From Xanthobacteraceae bacterium (GTDB taxonomy: Bacteria; Pseudomonadota; Alphaproteobacteria; Rhizobiales; Xanthobacteraceae), in contig JASHPU010000122.1 in NCBI GenBank assembly GCA_030037885.1, forward strand, positions 1 through 42,581: DNA of 42,581 nucleotides, in the 5' to 3' direction. Positions 1-9,676 of this stretch are shown one piece after another. The position numbers and the translations under genes were made by a program. The first letter of the stretch is position 1; each line of letters begins with the position of its first letter. A model generated the notes under the pieces. The model saw nothing but the letters and a program-made list of their open reading frames with translations. It made no database searches and was not told where the DNA came from.

Positions 1-1178
1 ATGGCGGCGGTCCATTCGGTGCCGCGTCGCCAGCGCAGGCCGGCGTTCTTGATCGCCAGGTAAAGCAGCTTGAGCGCCGCATCGTCGTTGGGAAAGCTGC
101 CGCGGGTCTTGATGATCTTGCGCAACGAGCGGTGCAGCGCCTCGACCGCGTTGGTGGTGTAGATCATCTTGCGGATGCCCGGGGCGAAGGCGAAGAACGG
201 CACAACGTAGTCCCAGGCCCGCCGCCAGACCTGGCCGATCGCCGGGGTAGCGCTTGCCCCATTCGGCCTCGAACTCGTCGAGCCGCTTAAGCGCCACCTC
301 GGCGGTCTCGGCCCGATAGATCGCCTTGATCGCCGGCACGATGGCCTTGCGGTCCTTCCAGGACACAAACGCCAGGCTGTTGCGGATCAGGTGCACGATG
401 CAAGTCTGCACGACGGTCTGCGGAAACACCGAATTGATCGCCTCGGCAAAGCCTTTGAGCCCGTCGACCACCGCGATGAGGATATCGTTGACGCCGCGGG
501 CCTTGAGTTCGTTGACGACCTTGAGCCAGAATTTGGCGCCTTCGGTGTGCTCGATCCACAGCCCCAAAACGTGCTTCTCGCCGTCCGGATCGAGCGCCAG
601 TGCCACATAGACGGCCTTGTTCTTGACCAAACCCTCGTCGCGGATTTTGCCCGCAGCGCGTCGAAAAACACCACCGGATAGACCGGATCGAGCGGCCGGT
701 TCTGCCATTCCCGAACCTCGTCGAGCACCGCGTCGGTGACCCGGCTGATGAGATCCGGCGAGACCTCGGTGCCGTACAGTTCGGCCAGGTGACCCTGGAT
801 CTCGCGCACCGTCAGGCCGCGGGCGTACAGGCTCAGAATCCTGTCGTCGAAGCCGGTAAAGTGCGTTTGCCCCTTGGCGATCAGCTGCGGCGCGAAGCTG
901 CCGGCGCGATCGCGCGGCACCGCAATGTCGATCTCGCCATCGTCGGTCAGGAGCGTCTTGGCACTTGTGCCGTTGCGGCTGTTGCCAGAGCCGCGGCCGG
1001 CGGGGTCGCCCTTCTCATAGCCCAGATGTTCGGTCAGCTCGGCGCCCAGCGCGCGCTCAATCAGTGCCTTCTTCAGTCGCTTGAAAAGCCCATCCTCTCC
1101 CGTCAGGTCTTCCGGCCTCTCATAGTTAGCCAACAGTTGATCCAGCAGTTCCGGTGTAATCGTCGAGTTGGTCGCCAT
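1..1178 (-). pseudogene. IS256-family (mutator-type) transposase, truncated by the window edge and apparently frameshifted twice
   Basis: N-terminal part [16 protein letters not shown]...[55 protein letters not shown] is typical of IS256 transposases. The reading frame shifts near 645 (missing A in an A-run on the minus strand) and near 245 (extra C). Between them the other frame reads [109 protein letters not shown]. Confidence 0.88.
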
Positions 1179-1242
1179 GTGAGTCTCCCCTTAAAGGTAA
1201 ACTCACAGAAACCTACTTACACATCCTTCCTGACACCCTCTG
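1..1242 (-). mobile_element. IS256-family insertion sequence (5' end; other end outside the window)
   Basis: Transposase pseudogene followed by a non-coding end ending ...cttcctgacaccctctg at about 1242. Immediately after it, IS630-type coding sequence resumes in frame (TTC CTG GCC TAT ATC GAG...). Confidence 0.7.
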
Positions 1243-1563
1243 TTCCTGGCCTATATCGAGCAATGCCTGGCTCCGACGCTCAGGCGCGGCGATATCGTCG
1301 TCATGGACAATGTTGCAATCCACAAGGCTCCCGCCATCCGTGAGGTGATCGAATCCAAGCAGGCGAGCCTGCGCTATCTGCCCAAATATTCGCCCGACCT
1401 CAATCCGATCGAACTGTCCTTCAGCAAATTCAAGGCGCTGGTGCGCAAGGCTTCCGAACGCACCGTCCCAGGTCTCAAGCGGATCATCCGCTCGTTCCTG
1501 CCAAGTCTCAGCGCCAAAGAATGTGCCAACTACTTCACACATGCCGGCTACGTTGCAATATGA
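1243..1563 (+). pseudogene. IS630-family transposase, C-terminal fragment interrupted by the IS256 element
   Basis: Reads FLAYIEQCLAPTLRRGDIVVMDNVAIHKAPAIREVIESKQASLRYLPKYSPDLNPIELSFSKFKALVRKASERTVPGLKRIIRSFLPSLSAKECANYFTHAGYVAI*, including the DNxxxHK and YSPDLNPIE motifs of the IS630 DDE domain. The N-terminal half is absent to the left. Confidence 0.85.
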
Positions 1564-1714
1564 TCGAGAAACCCTCTAGGCGCTCGCGGCGGCGCCCAGG
1601 CAAGAGGCCCCGACGGGCATCGCGGTACTGGCGTGAACCGGGAACTTTTCTGCCGTTCATTCAACTCAAGGCTTCGCCGCGAGTTTGTTATGATAAGCGG
1701 CGAAGGGCTGAGGG

Positions 1715-3253
1715 GTGACGGAGGCAACCATGGCTGACGAAAAAACTTCTCCCGCCGGACCGGATCTCACCCAAGGCGTTGCGTTGTCCGATTTCGTCGA
1801 CCACCGGCTGGTCGGACATGTCGGCGACGAGGAGGTGCTGCTGGTGCACAGCGGCGCCGAAATATTCGCGATCGGCGCGCACTGCACGCACTATCACGGA
1901 CCGCTCGCCGAAGGCATCATGACGGACGGCGACGTGCGCTGCCCATGGCACCACGCCTGCTTCGATCTGAGGAGCGGCGAGGCGGTGCGTGCGCCGGCCT
2001 TGAGCCCGGTCGATTGCTGGAAGGTCGAGCGGCGCGATGGCCGCGTTTTTGTCGGGGAAAAGCGCGCGCGGGCGACACCGCACCTGCCGGCCTCGGCCAA
2101 TCTGCCGAGCCGCATCGTCATCGTCGGCGGCGGCGCCGCCGGTTTTGCCGCAGCCGAAATGCTGCGGCGGTGCGGTTTTGCCGGCAGCATCGTGATGCTG
2201 AGCAACGACGCCGCCGCGCCGGTCGACCGGCCGAACCTATCGAAGGATTATCTCGCCGGCAGCGCCTCCGAGGATTGGCTGCCGCTGCGGCCGGACGGAT
2301 TCTACGCGGAAAGCGGCATCGACCTGCGGCTCAACACCGAGGTCGTCGGCGTCGATGCGAAAGCGCGGACGGTTGCGGTCAGGGACGGCAAGACGTTCGC
2401 CTACGATCGGCTGTTGCTCGCGACCGGGGCCGAGCCGGTTCGGCTGCCGATCCCGGGCGCCGACCCGTCGCGTCTTCATTTGCTGCGCACGCTCGCCGAT
2501 TGCCGCGCCATCATCGCGGCCGCGAGCAACGCCCGCCGTGCGCTGGTGATCGGCGCCAGTTTCATCGGGCTGGAAGTTGCGGCGTCGCTGCGCACGCGCG
2601 GTATCGAGGTCGTCGTCGTCGCGCCCGAAGCGCGGCCGATGGAGCGGGTGCTGGGGCCGCAACTGGGCGACTTCATTCGCGCCCTGCACGAAGAGCACGG
2701 CGTCGCGTTTCGCCTGCAAGACACCGTCGCCGGCATCGACGGCCGTCGTGCGAGTCTCAAGAGCGGCGGTACGGTGGAAGCGGACCTCATTGTCGTCGGC
2801 GTCGGCGTGCGGCCGCGTCTTGCGCTCGCCGAGCAGATCGGGCTTACGCTCGATCGCGGCGTTGCGGTGAATCAGTTCCTTGAAACCAGCGCGCCGGGCA
2901 TTTACGCCGCCGGCGACATTGCGCGCTGGCCCGATCCGCATTCCGGCGCAGCGATCCGGGTCGAGCACTGGGTCGTCGCCGAACGCCAGGGCCAGACGGC
3001 GGCGGTCAACATGCTCGGGCAGAACGAGCCGTTCGATGCCGTGCCGTTCTTCTGGAGCCAGCATTACGACGTGCCGATCAATTACGTCGGCCACGCCGAG
3101 CAATGGGACGAGATCGCCATCGACGGCGACGTCGCCGCCAAGGATTGTCTGTTGCGCTACAAACGCCAGGGCCGCGTGCGCGCCGTCGCCTCGATCTTCC
3201 GCGACGTTGCCAGCCTGCAGGCCGAACTGGACATGGAACGAGCGGCCGCCTGA
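1715..3253 (+). CDS. Rieske [2Fe-2S]/FAD-dependent pyridine nucleotide-disulfide oxidoreductase fusion (ferredoxin reductase/AIFM3-like); alternative ATG start at 1730
   Basis: Rieske motifs CTHYHGPL...CPWHHACF, then FAD-binding IVIVGGGAAGFAAAEMLRR, NAD-binding ALVIGASFIGLEVAASLR and GIYAAGDIARWPD. Confidence 0.88.
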   Translation: MTEATMADEKTSPAGPDLTQGVALSDFVDHRLVGHVGDEEVLLVHSGAEIFAIGAHCTHYHGPLAEGIMTDGDVRCPWHHACFDLRSGEAVRAPALSPVDCWKVERRDGRVFVGEKRARATPHLPASANLPSRIVIVGGGAAGFAAAEMLRRCGFAGSIVMLSNDAAAPVDRPNLSKDYLAGSASEDWLPLRPDGFYAESGIDLRLNTEVVGVDAKARTVAVRDGKTFAYDRLLLATGAEPVRLPIPGADPSRLHLLRTLADCRAIIAAASNARRALVIGASFIGLEVAASLRTRGIEVVVVAPEARPMERVLGPQLGDFIRALHEEHGVAFRLQDTVAGIDGRRASLKSGGTVEADLIVVGVGVRPRLALAEQIGLTLDRGVAVNQFLETSAPGIYAAGDIARWPDPHSGAAIRVEHWVVAERQGQTAAVNMLGQNEPFDAVPFFWSQHYDVPINYVGHAEQWDEIAIDGDVAAKDCLLRYKRQGRVRAVASIFRDVASLQAELDMERAAA

Positions 3254-3263
3254 ATAGTCGCGG

Positions 3264-5669
3264 TCAAAACGCGCCGGCGGTGAAATTGAGCCGCTGCGTC
3301 ACGTCGCCGGGCTGGGTGGCGAACGGATAGGCGTAATCGACCTCCATGTTGCCGAATGGCGAGTCCCAGACGAGGCCGACGCCGGCGGAGGCGCGCAAGC
3401 CCTTCGAATTGGTGGTCTGCTGCGACGGCGACAGCGCGGCGAGACTGGCCGCGCTGGCGCCGGTCGCCCACAGGCTGCCGACGTCGGAGAACAGCGCCAT
3501 TTTCAGATTGGCGTCGGCCGGCACGCCGGGCACCGGCGCCTCCAATTCGGCCGACATGGTCCAGTAGACGTTGCCGCCGAGATTATCCTGCGTGGTGCCG
3601 GGCGTGACGTCGCGCGGCCCGAAACCGTTGGGCGCGAAGCCGCGAATGAGCTGCGGCCCGCCGAAAAAGCCGTCGAGGAAGGGCAATTGTTGTCCGCCAT
3701 ATGGCGTGACGTAGCCGTCCTGCGTGCGCACCATGCCGACCACGTCGCCGGCGACCTGATGATAGTAGCGGATGTCCTCGGTGGTCTTGGCGAACTTCGC
3801 AGCGCCGCCGAAACCGGCGATTTCGTTATTGGTCTGCACGCGCAAGCCGTTGGTCGGGTTTTTGGGGTTGTCGAGCGTCGAATAGGTCATGCCGACGCCG
3901 ATCGACGAGACCCAGATCGGTCCCTCGGCGGCGGCCTGCTGGATCGGCAGCGACGAGATGCCGTCGACCGGATCGAGCGACACCGACTGATTGTAGAGCG
4001 AATACGTATAGGTGACGCCGAGCTGATCGGTCAACGGCGTGCCGAACGACAATCTGCCGCCGTATGTGGTGCTGTCAAAGGACTGGTTGACGTTGGCGAA
4101 GGTCTGGTTGCCGAACAATTCTACGCCGGCGGAGAGCCGCTGGTCGAGGAAGTAAGGGTCGCTGAGCGCAATATCGAAGCTGCGCACATATTGGCCGTAG
4201 GTCACCGCTACCTTGCCGACATAGCCGGCGCCGAACAAGTTGGTATCGCTGACGCTGACGCTCGCCATTGCGCCGGTGACCGTCGAATAGCCGCCGGAGA
4301 TGGAGAAATTGCCGGTGTCCTGCTCGACCACGTCGATGTCGAGGACGATGCGGTCGGGCGCCGAGCCCGGCCCGGGCGCGATCTCCACCGATTTGAAATA
4401 GCCGAGCGCCTTGAGCCGCCGCTCGGCGCGGTCGACCAGCGCGCGGTTGTAGGCATCGCCCTCGCCGAAATCGAGTTGGCGCCGGATCACGTCGTCGTGG
4501 GTCTTGGTGTTGCCGTGAATGTCGATGCGCTCGACATAGACGCGGTTGCCTTCGTCGATGGTGTAGACGAGATCGACAATCCCGGCCGCTCCGGCGCCGC
4601 TGCGCGGCGGCTCGCGATCGACGCGCGCTGCGACGCTGGCGAACGGCTCGCCGCTTCCGGCGAGCGCCATGGTCAACGCATCGACCGACTTGTTGATGGC
4701 ATCGGCATCGAATGCAGCGCCGGCCTTGGTCAGCACATACGAGCGGAATGCCGCCGCATCGACGGCCTTCATATGCGATTGCAGATCGACCTTGCCGAAG
4801 CGGTAGAACGAGCCCTCGTCGATGACGAAGCTGAGCACGACGCCTTGCACGCTCGGCTCGTAGCTTGCCGCCGAGCGCACCCGCGCGTCGGCATAGCCAT
4901 GAGCGCGATAGAAGCTGCGAATGAGGTCGCAGTCGTTTTCGATCTTGTCGGCGTCGTAGATGTCGTTGTCGAGCAGAAAGCTCAGGAAGTTGGTCTTGCC
5001 GGTCTTGATCTGGCCGGTGAGCTTGTAGGCGGGGAAGGCGTTGTTGCCGGTGAACAGGATCTTGCGCACCGCGAGCTTGTCGCCTTCCTTGATCTGGAAG
5101 ACGAGATCGTCGCGGCCGTTCTTGGCGTCGATCATCTGCGGCTCGATGCGGGCCTGGAAATAGCCGTGCTGCCGATAGAGTTCGTCGAGCCGCTGCACGT
5201 CGCCCTGCACGATAAAGCGCGACAGCGGCCCGCCGGGCTTCGATTGCAGGGCTTTCGTCAGGTCGGCGTCCTTGACCTTCTTGTTGCCTTCGACGGCGAC
5301 CTTGCGAATGAGCGGATTCTCCGCAACCTTGACCAGGACGCGGCCGCCGTCGTGGCTGATCTTCACATCGGAGAACAGGCCGGTCTCATAAAGCGCCTTG
5401 AGCGCTGCATCGAGCGCCGCGCCGTCGAACCGGCCGTCGGCGGCCGGATGAAAATAGGAACGGATGGTCGCGGCGGCGACGTGGTGGTTGCCGTTCACCT
5501 CGATGGCATCGGCAACGCCGGCCGCGCGCGCGGCGCCGCACGCGGCCACGGCCCAAAACCCGCATAGCAGAATCGGAACAACGACGGCAAACAGCCGGCC
5601 GCGCATCCTCGCACCCTGAACTTCCCCGCAAGCGGGCCCGATCACACTGTGCGGCCGCGGCGGCAGCAT
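3264..5669 (-). CDS. Outer membrane protein assembly factor BamA-like protein (POTRA + Omp85 barrel); start may be at an internal Met
   Basis: Signal-like N-terminus, POTRA-like repeats (IEVNGNHHVAAATIRSYF..., VAVEGNKKVKDADLTKAL...), barrel segment and ...GGPQLIRGFAPNGFGPRD (Omp85 RGF motif). C-terminal Phe (LNFTAGAF*). Confidence 0.88.
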   Translation of the reverse strand: MLPPRPHSVIGPACGEVQGARMRGRLFAVVVPILLCGFWAVAACGAARAAGVADAIEVNGNHHVAAATIRSYFHPAADGRFDGAALDAALKALYETGLFSDVKISHDGGRVLVKVAENPLIRKVAVEGNKKVKDADLTKALQSKPGGPLSRFIVQGDVQRLDELYRQHGYFQARIEPQMIDAKNGRDDLVFQIKEGDKLAVRKILFTGNNAFPAYKLTGQIKTGKTNFLSFLLDNDIYDADKIENDCDLIRSFYRAHGYADARVRSAASYEPSVQGVVLSFVIDEGSFYRFGKVDLQSHMKAVDAAAFRSYVLTKAGAAFDADAINKSVDALTMALAGSGEPFASVAARVDREPPRSGAGAAGIVDLVYTIDEGNRVYVERIDIHGNTKTHDDVIRRQLDFGEGDAYNRALVDRAERRLKALGYFKSVEIAPGPGSAPDRIVLDIDVVEQDTGNFSISGGYSTVTGAMASVSVSDTNLFGAGYVGKVAVTYGQYVRSFDIALSDPYFLDQRLSAGVELFGNQTFANVNQSFDSTTYGGRLSFGTPLTDQLGVTYTYSLYNQSVSLDPVDGISSLPIQQAAAEGPIWVSSIGVGMTYSTLDNPKNPTNGLRVQTNNEIAGFGGAAKFAKTTEDIRYYHQVAGDVVGMVRTQDGYVTPYGGQQLPFLDGFFGGPQLIRGFAPNGFGPRDVTPGTTQDNLGGNVYWTMSAELEAPVPGVPADANLKMALFSDVGSLWATGASAASLAALSPSQQTTNSKGLRASAGVGLVWDSPFGNMEVDYAYPFATQPGDVTQRLNFTAGAF

Positions 5670-5887
5670 GACGCTTTATGTCGGATTGTGAGGAATTGTT
5701 GGGGCGTCCGCCACAATGGTTTATGGCTGACTGGCGGCTGGCGGGCTGCGCCTAAAGGGGCCGCAGCGGAAGGCCGCTTACGCGACCGCAAAAATGGCGT
5801 ATTGACCCGTTGCGGAGGCCGCTCACCCGGCTCAATGTCGAGAATAACGGTTGCGGCGCGCACCGTGGCGTCACGTCCAGGAAAGCA

Positions 5888-6544
5888 ATGCCCATGGCCA
5901 AGCAGAGGATCAGCTACGTCCCGCTCGACAACATGGACGCCCGCATGCGCGCCGAGATGGAACGCTGCCGGCGCGAAGGCACACCGCGGCCGGAGAGCTC
6001 GGCGATCCGCGCCCATGTGCCGGCCTGCTTCTGGTTCTTCGCCGATTCCTGGCACAACATTTACCGTAACGGCATCCTCGATCACGCCATCAAGGAATTG
6101 TGCCGGCTCTATGTGTCGCGCTCGGTGGCTTGCGAATATTGCGGCAACCAGCGCTCGGTGAAGGCGACGACGAGCGGCGCGCTGATCGAGGACCAGGTCC
6201 TCGATCTGCTCAACTTCGAGAAATCGACCAGCTACGATGAACGGCAGAAGACGGCGCTCGCTTACGCCGAAGCCATCGTCTGGCATCTCAATACCGACGA
6301 TGCGTTCTGGGAGCGGATGCACCGGCATTTCAGCGAACCGGAGCTGGTCGAGCTCGGCTGCATGATCGGGCTCACGCTCGGCCAGCAGAGCTGGCTGCGG
6401 CTCCTCAACATCGAGCATCACCAGGTGCTGGCCGGCACCGCCGCGTCGATGGCGCCCGGCTATGAGGATGAAGAGCGGCTAAAGGTGAGCAAAGCGCAGC
6501 CGGATTACTGGGCGAAGAAAACGCCGTCCGAGAGCGCCGCCTGA
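5888..6544 (+). CDS. Carboxymuconolactone decarboxylase/AhpD-like family protein
   Basis: MPMAKQRISYVPLDNMDARMRAEMERCRREG...KELCRLYVSRSVACEYCGNQRSVKA: CxxC centre in an AhpD-like context. Longer ORF 5810..6544; ATG at 5888 preferred. Confidence 0.65.
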   Translation: MPMAKQRISYVPLDNMDARMRAEMERCRREGTPRPESSAIRAHVPACFWFFADSWHNIYRNGILDHAIKELCRLYVSRSVACEYCGNQRSVKATTSGALIEDQVLDLLNFEKSTSYDERQKTALAYAEAIVWHLNTDDAFWERMHRHFSEPELVELGCMIGLTLGQQSWLRLLNIEHHQVLAGTAASMAPGYEDEERLKVSKAQPDYWAKKTPSESAA

Positions 6545-6577
6545 TTTCGGCGGCGCGGTTGCGCTCGACGTGCGGGT

Positions 6578-6979
6578 TCAGCCGCGCCGTTCGGCGGTCC
6601 AGCGGCCGGAGCAGCGCTGGTCCGAGGTGTGCCAGATGCCGCGACCCTGGTTGCGCCACAACCGGCCGGTGCCGGTTGCAGTCTGACCGCCGCCCGACAC
6701 CGTGACGCCGATCGCACCGCCGCGACCCACTGCGCCGGCGACGGCGTAGGACGAATCATCGCTGGCCTTGCCGACGTGACCGCCGACGATGCGCAGCGGA
6801 TAGCGATAGCCGCGATCGCAATCGCCGTAGACCGTGACGATCGACACGCTCCACAGCCCGTCATAAGCGCTGGTAAGCGGCGCTCGCCGCGCGGCCGCTG
6901 CATCCGAGGGCATGATCGCCGTCGCGGCAATAAAAGCCGCCAGCGCGGCGGCGAGACTCGCGCTGAAAATTCCTTTCAT
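6578..6979 (-). CDS. Hypothetical secreted protein
   Basis: N-terminal signal peptide MKGIFSASLAAALAAFIAATAIMPSDAAAA. Mature part YDGLWSVSIVTVYGDCDRGYRYPLRI resembles small secreted alphaproteobacterial proteins. Confidence 0.6.
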   Translation of the reverse strand: MKGIFSASLAAALAAFIAATAIMPSDAAAARRAPLTSAYDGLWSVSIVTVYGDCDRGYRYPLRIVGGHVGKASDDSSYAVAGAVGRGGAIGVTVSGGGQTATGTGRLWRNQGRGIWHTSDQRCSGRWTAERRG

Positions 6980-8295
6980 CGATTTGCTCCGGTTTTCTCG
7001 GGATGCGGTGATGGCGGCGAGCCTTGCGCCGGCGGCACCGGATAAGGCGGCGGCGCGCCGCCGAACGGCGTCGAGCCTTTGCCCTGATCGTAGCCGGCCT
7101 GAAACAACGCGCGCATATAGTCCGGGTCGAACGCGCCGCGGCTGGGTGCGGAAAAGTTCGCCGGTATGCTGGCGACGTTGAATGGGACGCCGCTGCGCTT
7201 GGCGAGCAGATAGGCGCGGTCGAGCATCAAACGGGTGTCGACCTTGACCGCCATGCCGACGGTTTGAGCGAGGATCGACTCGGTGGTGCGTTCCACGACC
7301 TGAAAATCCGGTTGCAGCCCGCTATCGACCACGACGTAAAGCGCGCTCGCCGGCAGGCGGTAGTCGGCGGTCGCCGCCATCAGCTGGGCCGGCGCGACAA
7401 AAAACTGGCCGCCGGCGCCGCCATCGACGTGCATTTCGGCGAAACGCCTGCCGTTGCCCTCGACGTCGATCAGCACCGGCGGGAACGCGCCCGGTATGCT
7501 GCCGGAGGCGAGCAGCACGGTGCGAAACAGGGCGAGCGCCTGGTCGCCGCCGTGCGCGGCAATCGCACCCATATTCCAGACCACCGAGCGTTCGGCATCG
7601 AGATTGGTGGTGATAATGAACAGGCGACGGCCGCGACGGTATTCGGCGGCGATGTCGGCGAGCATGTCCGGAGTAAATTTCTTGGCGATGAGGTCTTTCA
7701 GCGGCCAGGTGTCGACGAAGCTCTCCGGCGTGCCGCCGACTTCGAAAATGTCGGCCGAGGTCATCGTGGTATAGGCCTGCCGCATCGCCTCGTCGTATTT
7801 CGGACCGGCAAACGCAAACGGTGCCAACAGTGCGCCCGTGCTCACCCCGGTGACGACGGAAAAATCCGGCCGCTTGCCGGACGCGCTCAGCCCGGCAAGT
7901 AAACCGGCGCCGAAAGCGCCGTCCTCGCCGCCGCTGGAGAGAGCGAGCCAAGGCCCGGGCTTGGTCGGCAGCGCTTTTTCGAAATCTGCCGTCGAGTCGG
8001 CCCAGAACCGCGCGTCCGGCATGCCGGGGATCGTTGCAACAGCGTCATCCGCGGCGGTGAACGGCGTCCGGGGCAGCGACTTCGGTTGCACGGCTACGGC
8101 CGGGGCGGAGTTCGGCCCTTTGCCCGGGCGCGCGCGAACATTTGCACGCGGATGCGGGGCGGCGACGCGGCGACCGTCCTGCGCATGTGCTGGCGCGAGC
8201 GGGCGGATGCTCGCAGGCAGCAAGGCGAGCGCGACGATAAACGCCGCCAAAGCGGCGCCGGCGACCCGCACACTTCGATCCGCGTCCATGCTCAT
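6976..8295 (-). CDS. Patatin-like phospholipase family protein
   Basis: LALSSGGEDGAFGAGLLAGL (oxyanion-type Gly-rich motif), GVSTG (GxSxG nucleophile elbow) and VDGGAGG (D-G-G/A motif). ORF open to 8508; start MSMDADRSVRV at 8295 preferred. Confidence 0.82.
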   Translation of the reverse strand: MSMDADRSVRVAGAALAAFIVALALLPASIRPLAPAHAQDGRRVAAPHPRANVRARPGKGPNSAPAVAVQPKSLPRTPFTAADDAVATIPGMPDARFWADSTADFEKALPTKPGPWLALSSGGEDGAFGAGLLAGLSASGKRPDFSVVTGVSTGALLAPFAFAGPKYDEAMRQAYTTMTSADIFEVGGTPESFVDTWPLKDLIAKKFTPDMLADIAAEYRRGRRLFIITTNLDAERSVVWNMGAIAAHGGDQALALFRTVLLASGSIPGAFPPVLIDVEGNGRRFAEMHVDGGAGGQFFVAPAQLMAATADYRLPASALYVVVDSGLQPDFQVVERTTESILAQTVGMAVKVDTRLMLDRAYLLAKRSGVPFNVASIPANFSAPSRGAFDPDYMRALFQAGYDQGKGSTPFGGAPPPYPVPPAQGSPPSPHPEKTGANR

Positions 8296-8562
8296 GAGGC
8301 TGAGTGTCCCGAAAGCACCGGAGGGTTTGGCCCGGTTTCGTTCCTGGTGGCGGGGGCGCTGCGGCGGGGCGACGGCCGGCAAATAAGCGCGCGGCGCGCC
8401 AACTTCAATCGCGAACCAGTCGGCATCGCCGCCCATTCCGGCGCGCCGATGAACGCTGATGCTTGGAAACACGCTGATGCTTGGACACACAATGACATTA
8501 TTCGTCATCCATCGGGAAGCTGGGTCTTGTGCACATCTCGGCGTCGCGCCAGGCGCCGGCGT

Positions 8563-9534
8563 TCAGGCGTGCCGCTCGGCGACGAATCGCGCGCCTTCGA
8601 TCAAGATGCCGGAAGCGGCCCCGAACGGCGCCAAGGCCTTCTCGGCCTCACTGACGAGTTGGCGCAGCCGCGCCTTTGCTGCGGCGACGCCGAGCGCGCT
8701 CACCATGGTGGCTTTGCCGGCGTCCGCGTCTTTGCCGGTGGATTTGCCGACCAGTGCCGGATCGCCTTCAAGATCGAGCAGATCGTCGGCGATCTGGAAC
8801 GCCTGGCCGACCGCCGCGCCGTAGCGGTCCAGCGCGGTGCGCTCCCGCTTCGCCGCTACGGCCAGAATGCCGCCGGCCTGACAGGCAAAGCGTAACAGCG
8901 CGCCGGTCTTCATCGCCTGCAGCATCCGCACCTCGTTTTCACCGAGGCGCAGCGGACCGCCGCCGGAGAACCGGCCCTCGGCGGCGAGGTCGAGCATCTG
9001 GCCGCCGGCCATGCCGCCGATGCCGGCGGCGCGCGCCAGCGCACCGACCAGTTCGGCCCGCACGGCCGCATCCGGATGGGTCTGTTTGCGCGACAAAATG
9101 TCGAACGCGAAGGTGAGCAAGCCATCGCCGGCAAGAATCGCGGTCGCCTCGTCGAATGTCTTGTGCGTGGTGGGCCGGCCGCGGCGCAACGCGTCATTGT
9201 CCATGGCCGGCAGATCGTCGTGCGCCAGCGAGTAGCAGTGTACGCATTCCAGCGCGGCGCCTGCCATCAGGGCGCGCTGCCGCGGCACCTTGAAGAGCGC
9301 GGCGCTTTCGACCACCAGGAATGGCCGAAAACGCTTGCCGCCACCCAGACTAGCGTAGCGCATGGCCTCGAGCAGCCGGTCCGGACGGGACAGTTCGCCG
9401 GGCTCGGGCTTTGCCGCCAGCAGCCGCTCGAGCAGCGCCTCGGTGTCCGTCGCCACGGCGTCGAGGCGGGCAAGGAACCGGTCATCTTGCTGATTGTCTT
9501 GCCTGTTGTCTTTTTTGGCATTTTTGCCGTTCAT
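8563..9534 (-). CDS. ispA: Polyprenyl synthetase (farnesyl/geranyl diphosphate synthase)
   Basis: GGKRFRPFLV, first Asp-rich motif LAHDDLPAMDND, second motif FQIADDLLD. Located next to the hopanoid genes. ORF open to 9663; ATG at 9534 preferred. Confidence 0.85.
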   Translation of the reverse strand: MNGKNAKKDNRQDNQQDDRFLARLDAVATDTEALLERLLAAKPEPGELSRPDRLLEAMRYASLGGGKRFRPFLVVESAALFKVPRQRALMAGAALECVHCYSLAHDDLPAMDNDALRRGRPTTHKTFDEATAILAGDGLLTFAFDILSRKQTHPDAAVRAELVGALARAAGIGGMAGGQMLDLAAEGRFSGGGPLRLGENEVRMLQAMKTGALLRFACQAGGILAVAAKRERTALDRYGAAVGQAFQIADDLLDLEGDPALVGKSTGKDADAGKATMVSALGVAAAKARLRQLVSEAEKALAPFGAASGILIEGARFVAERHA

Positions 9535-9676
9535 CGGGTGCTGCCCAGCGGTCCGGCCTCCCTGTGGGGTGCTGTTCTCGATCCTACATTTACGGGATAA
9601 CGGTTGCGCCGCACGGCGCCCCGGCGCCGACCCGCGCGGGGCCTGCGGCCCGACATGAGCCATTACGAGAGCTATC

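Noticed and set aside
3687-5567. 626-aa plus-strand ORF opposite the bamA-like gene
   Set aside because: Antisense shadow ORF with biased composition and no recognisable domain; overlaps a confident Omp85 gene.
9411-9676. N-terminal extension of the hpnB ORF
   Set aside because: Overlaps the divergent ispA-like gene and lacks conserved sequence; the GT2 protein begins near 9677.
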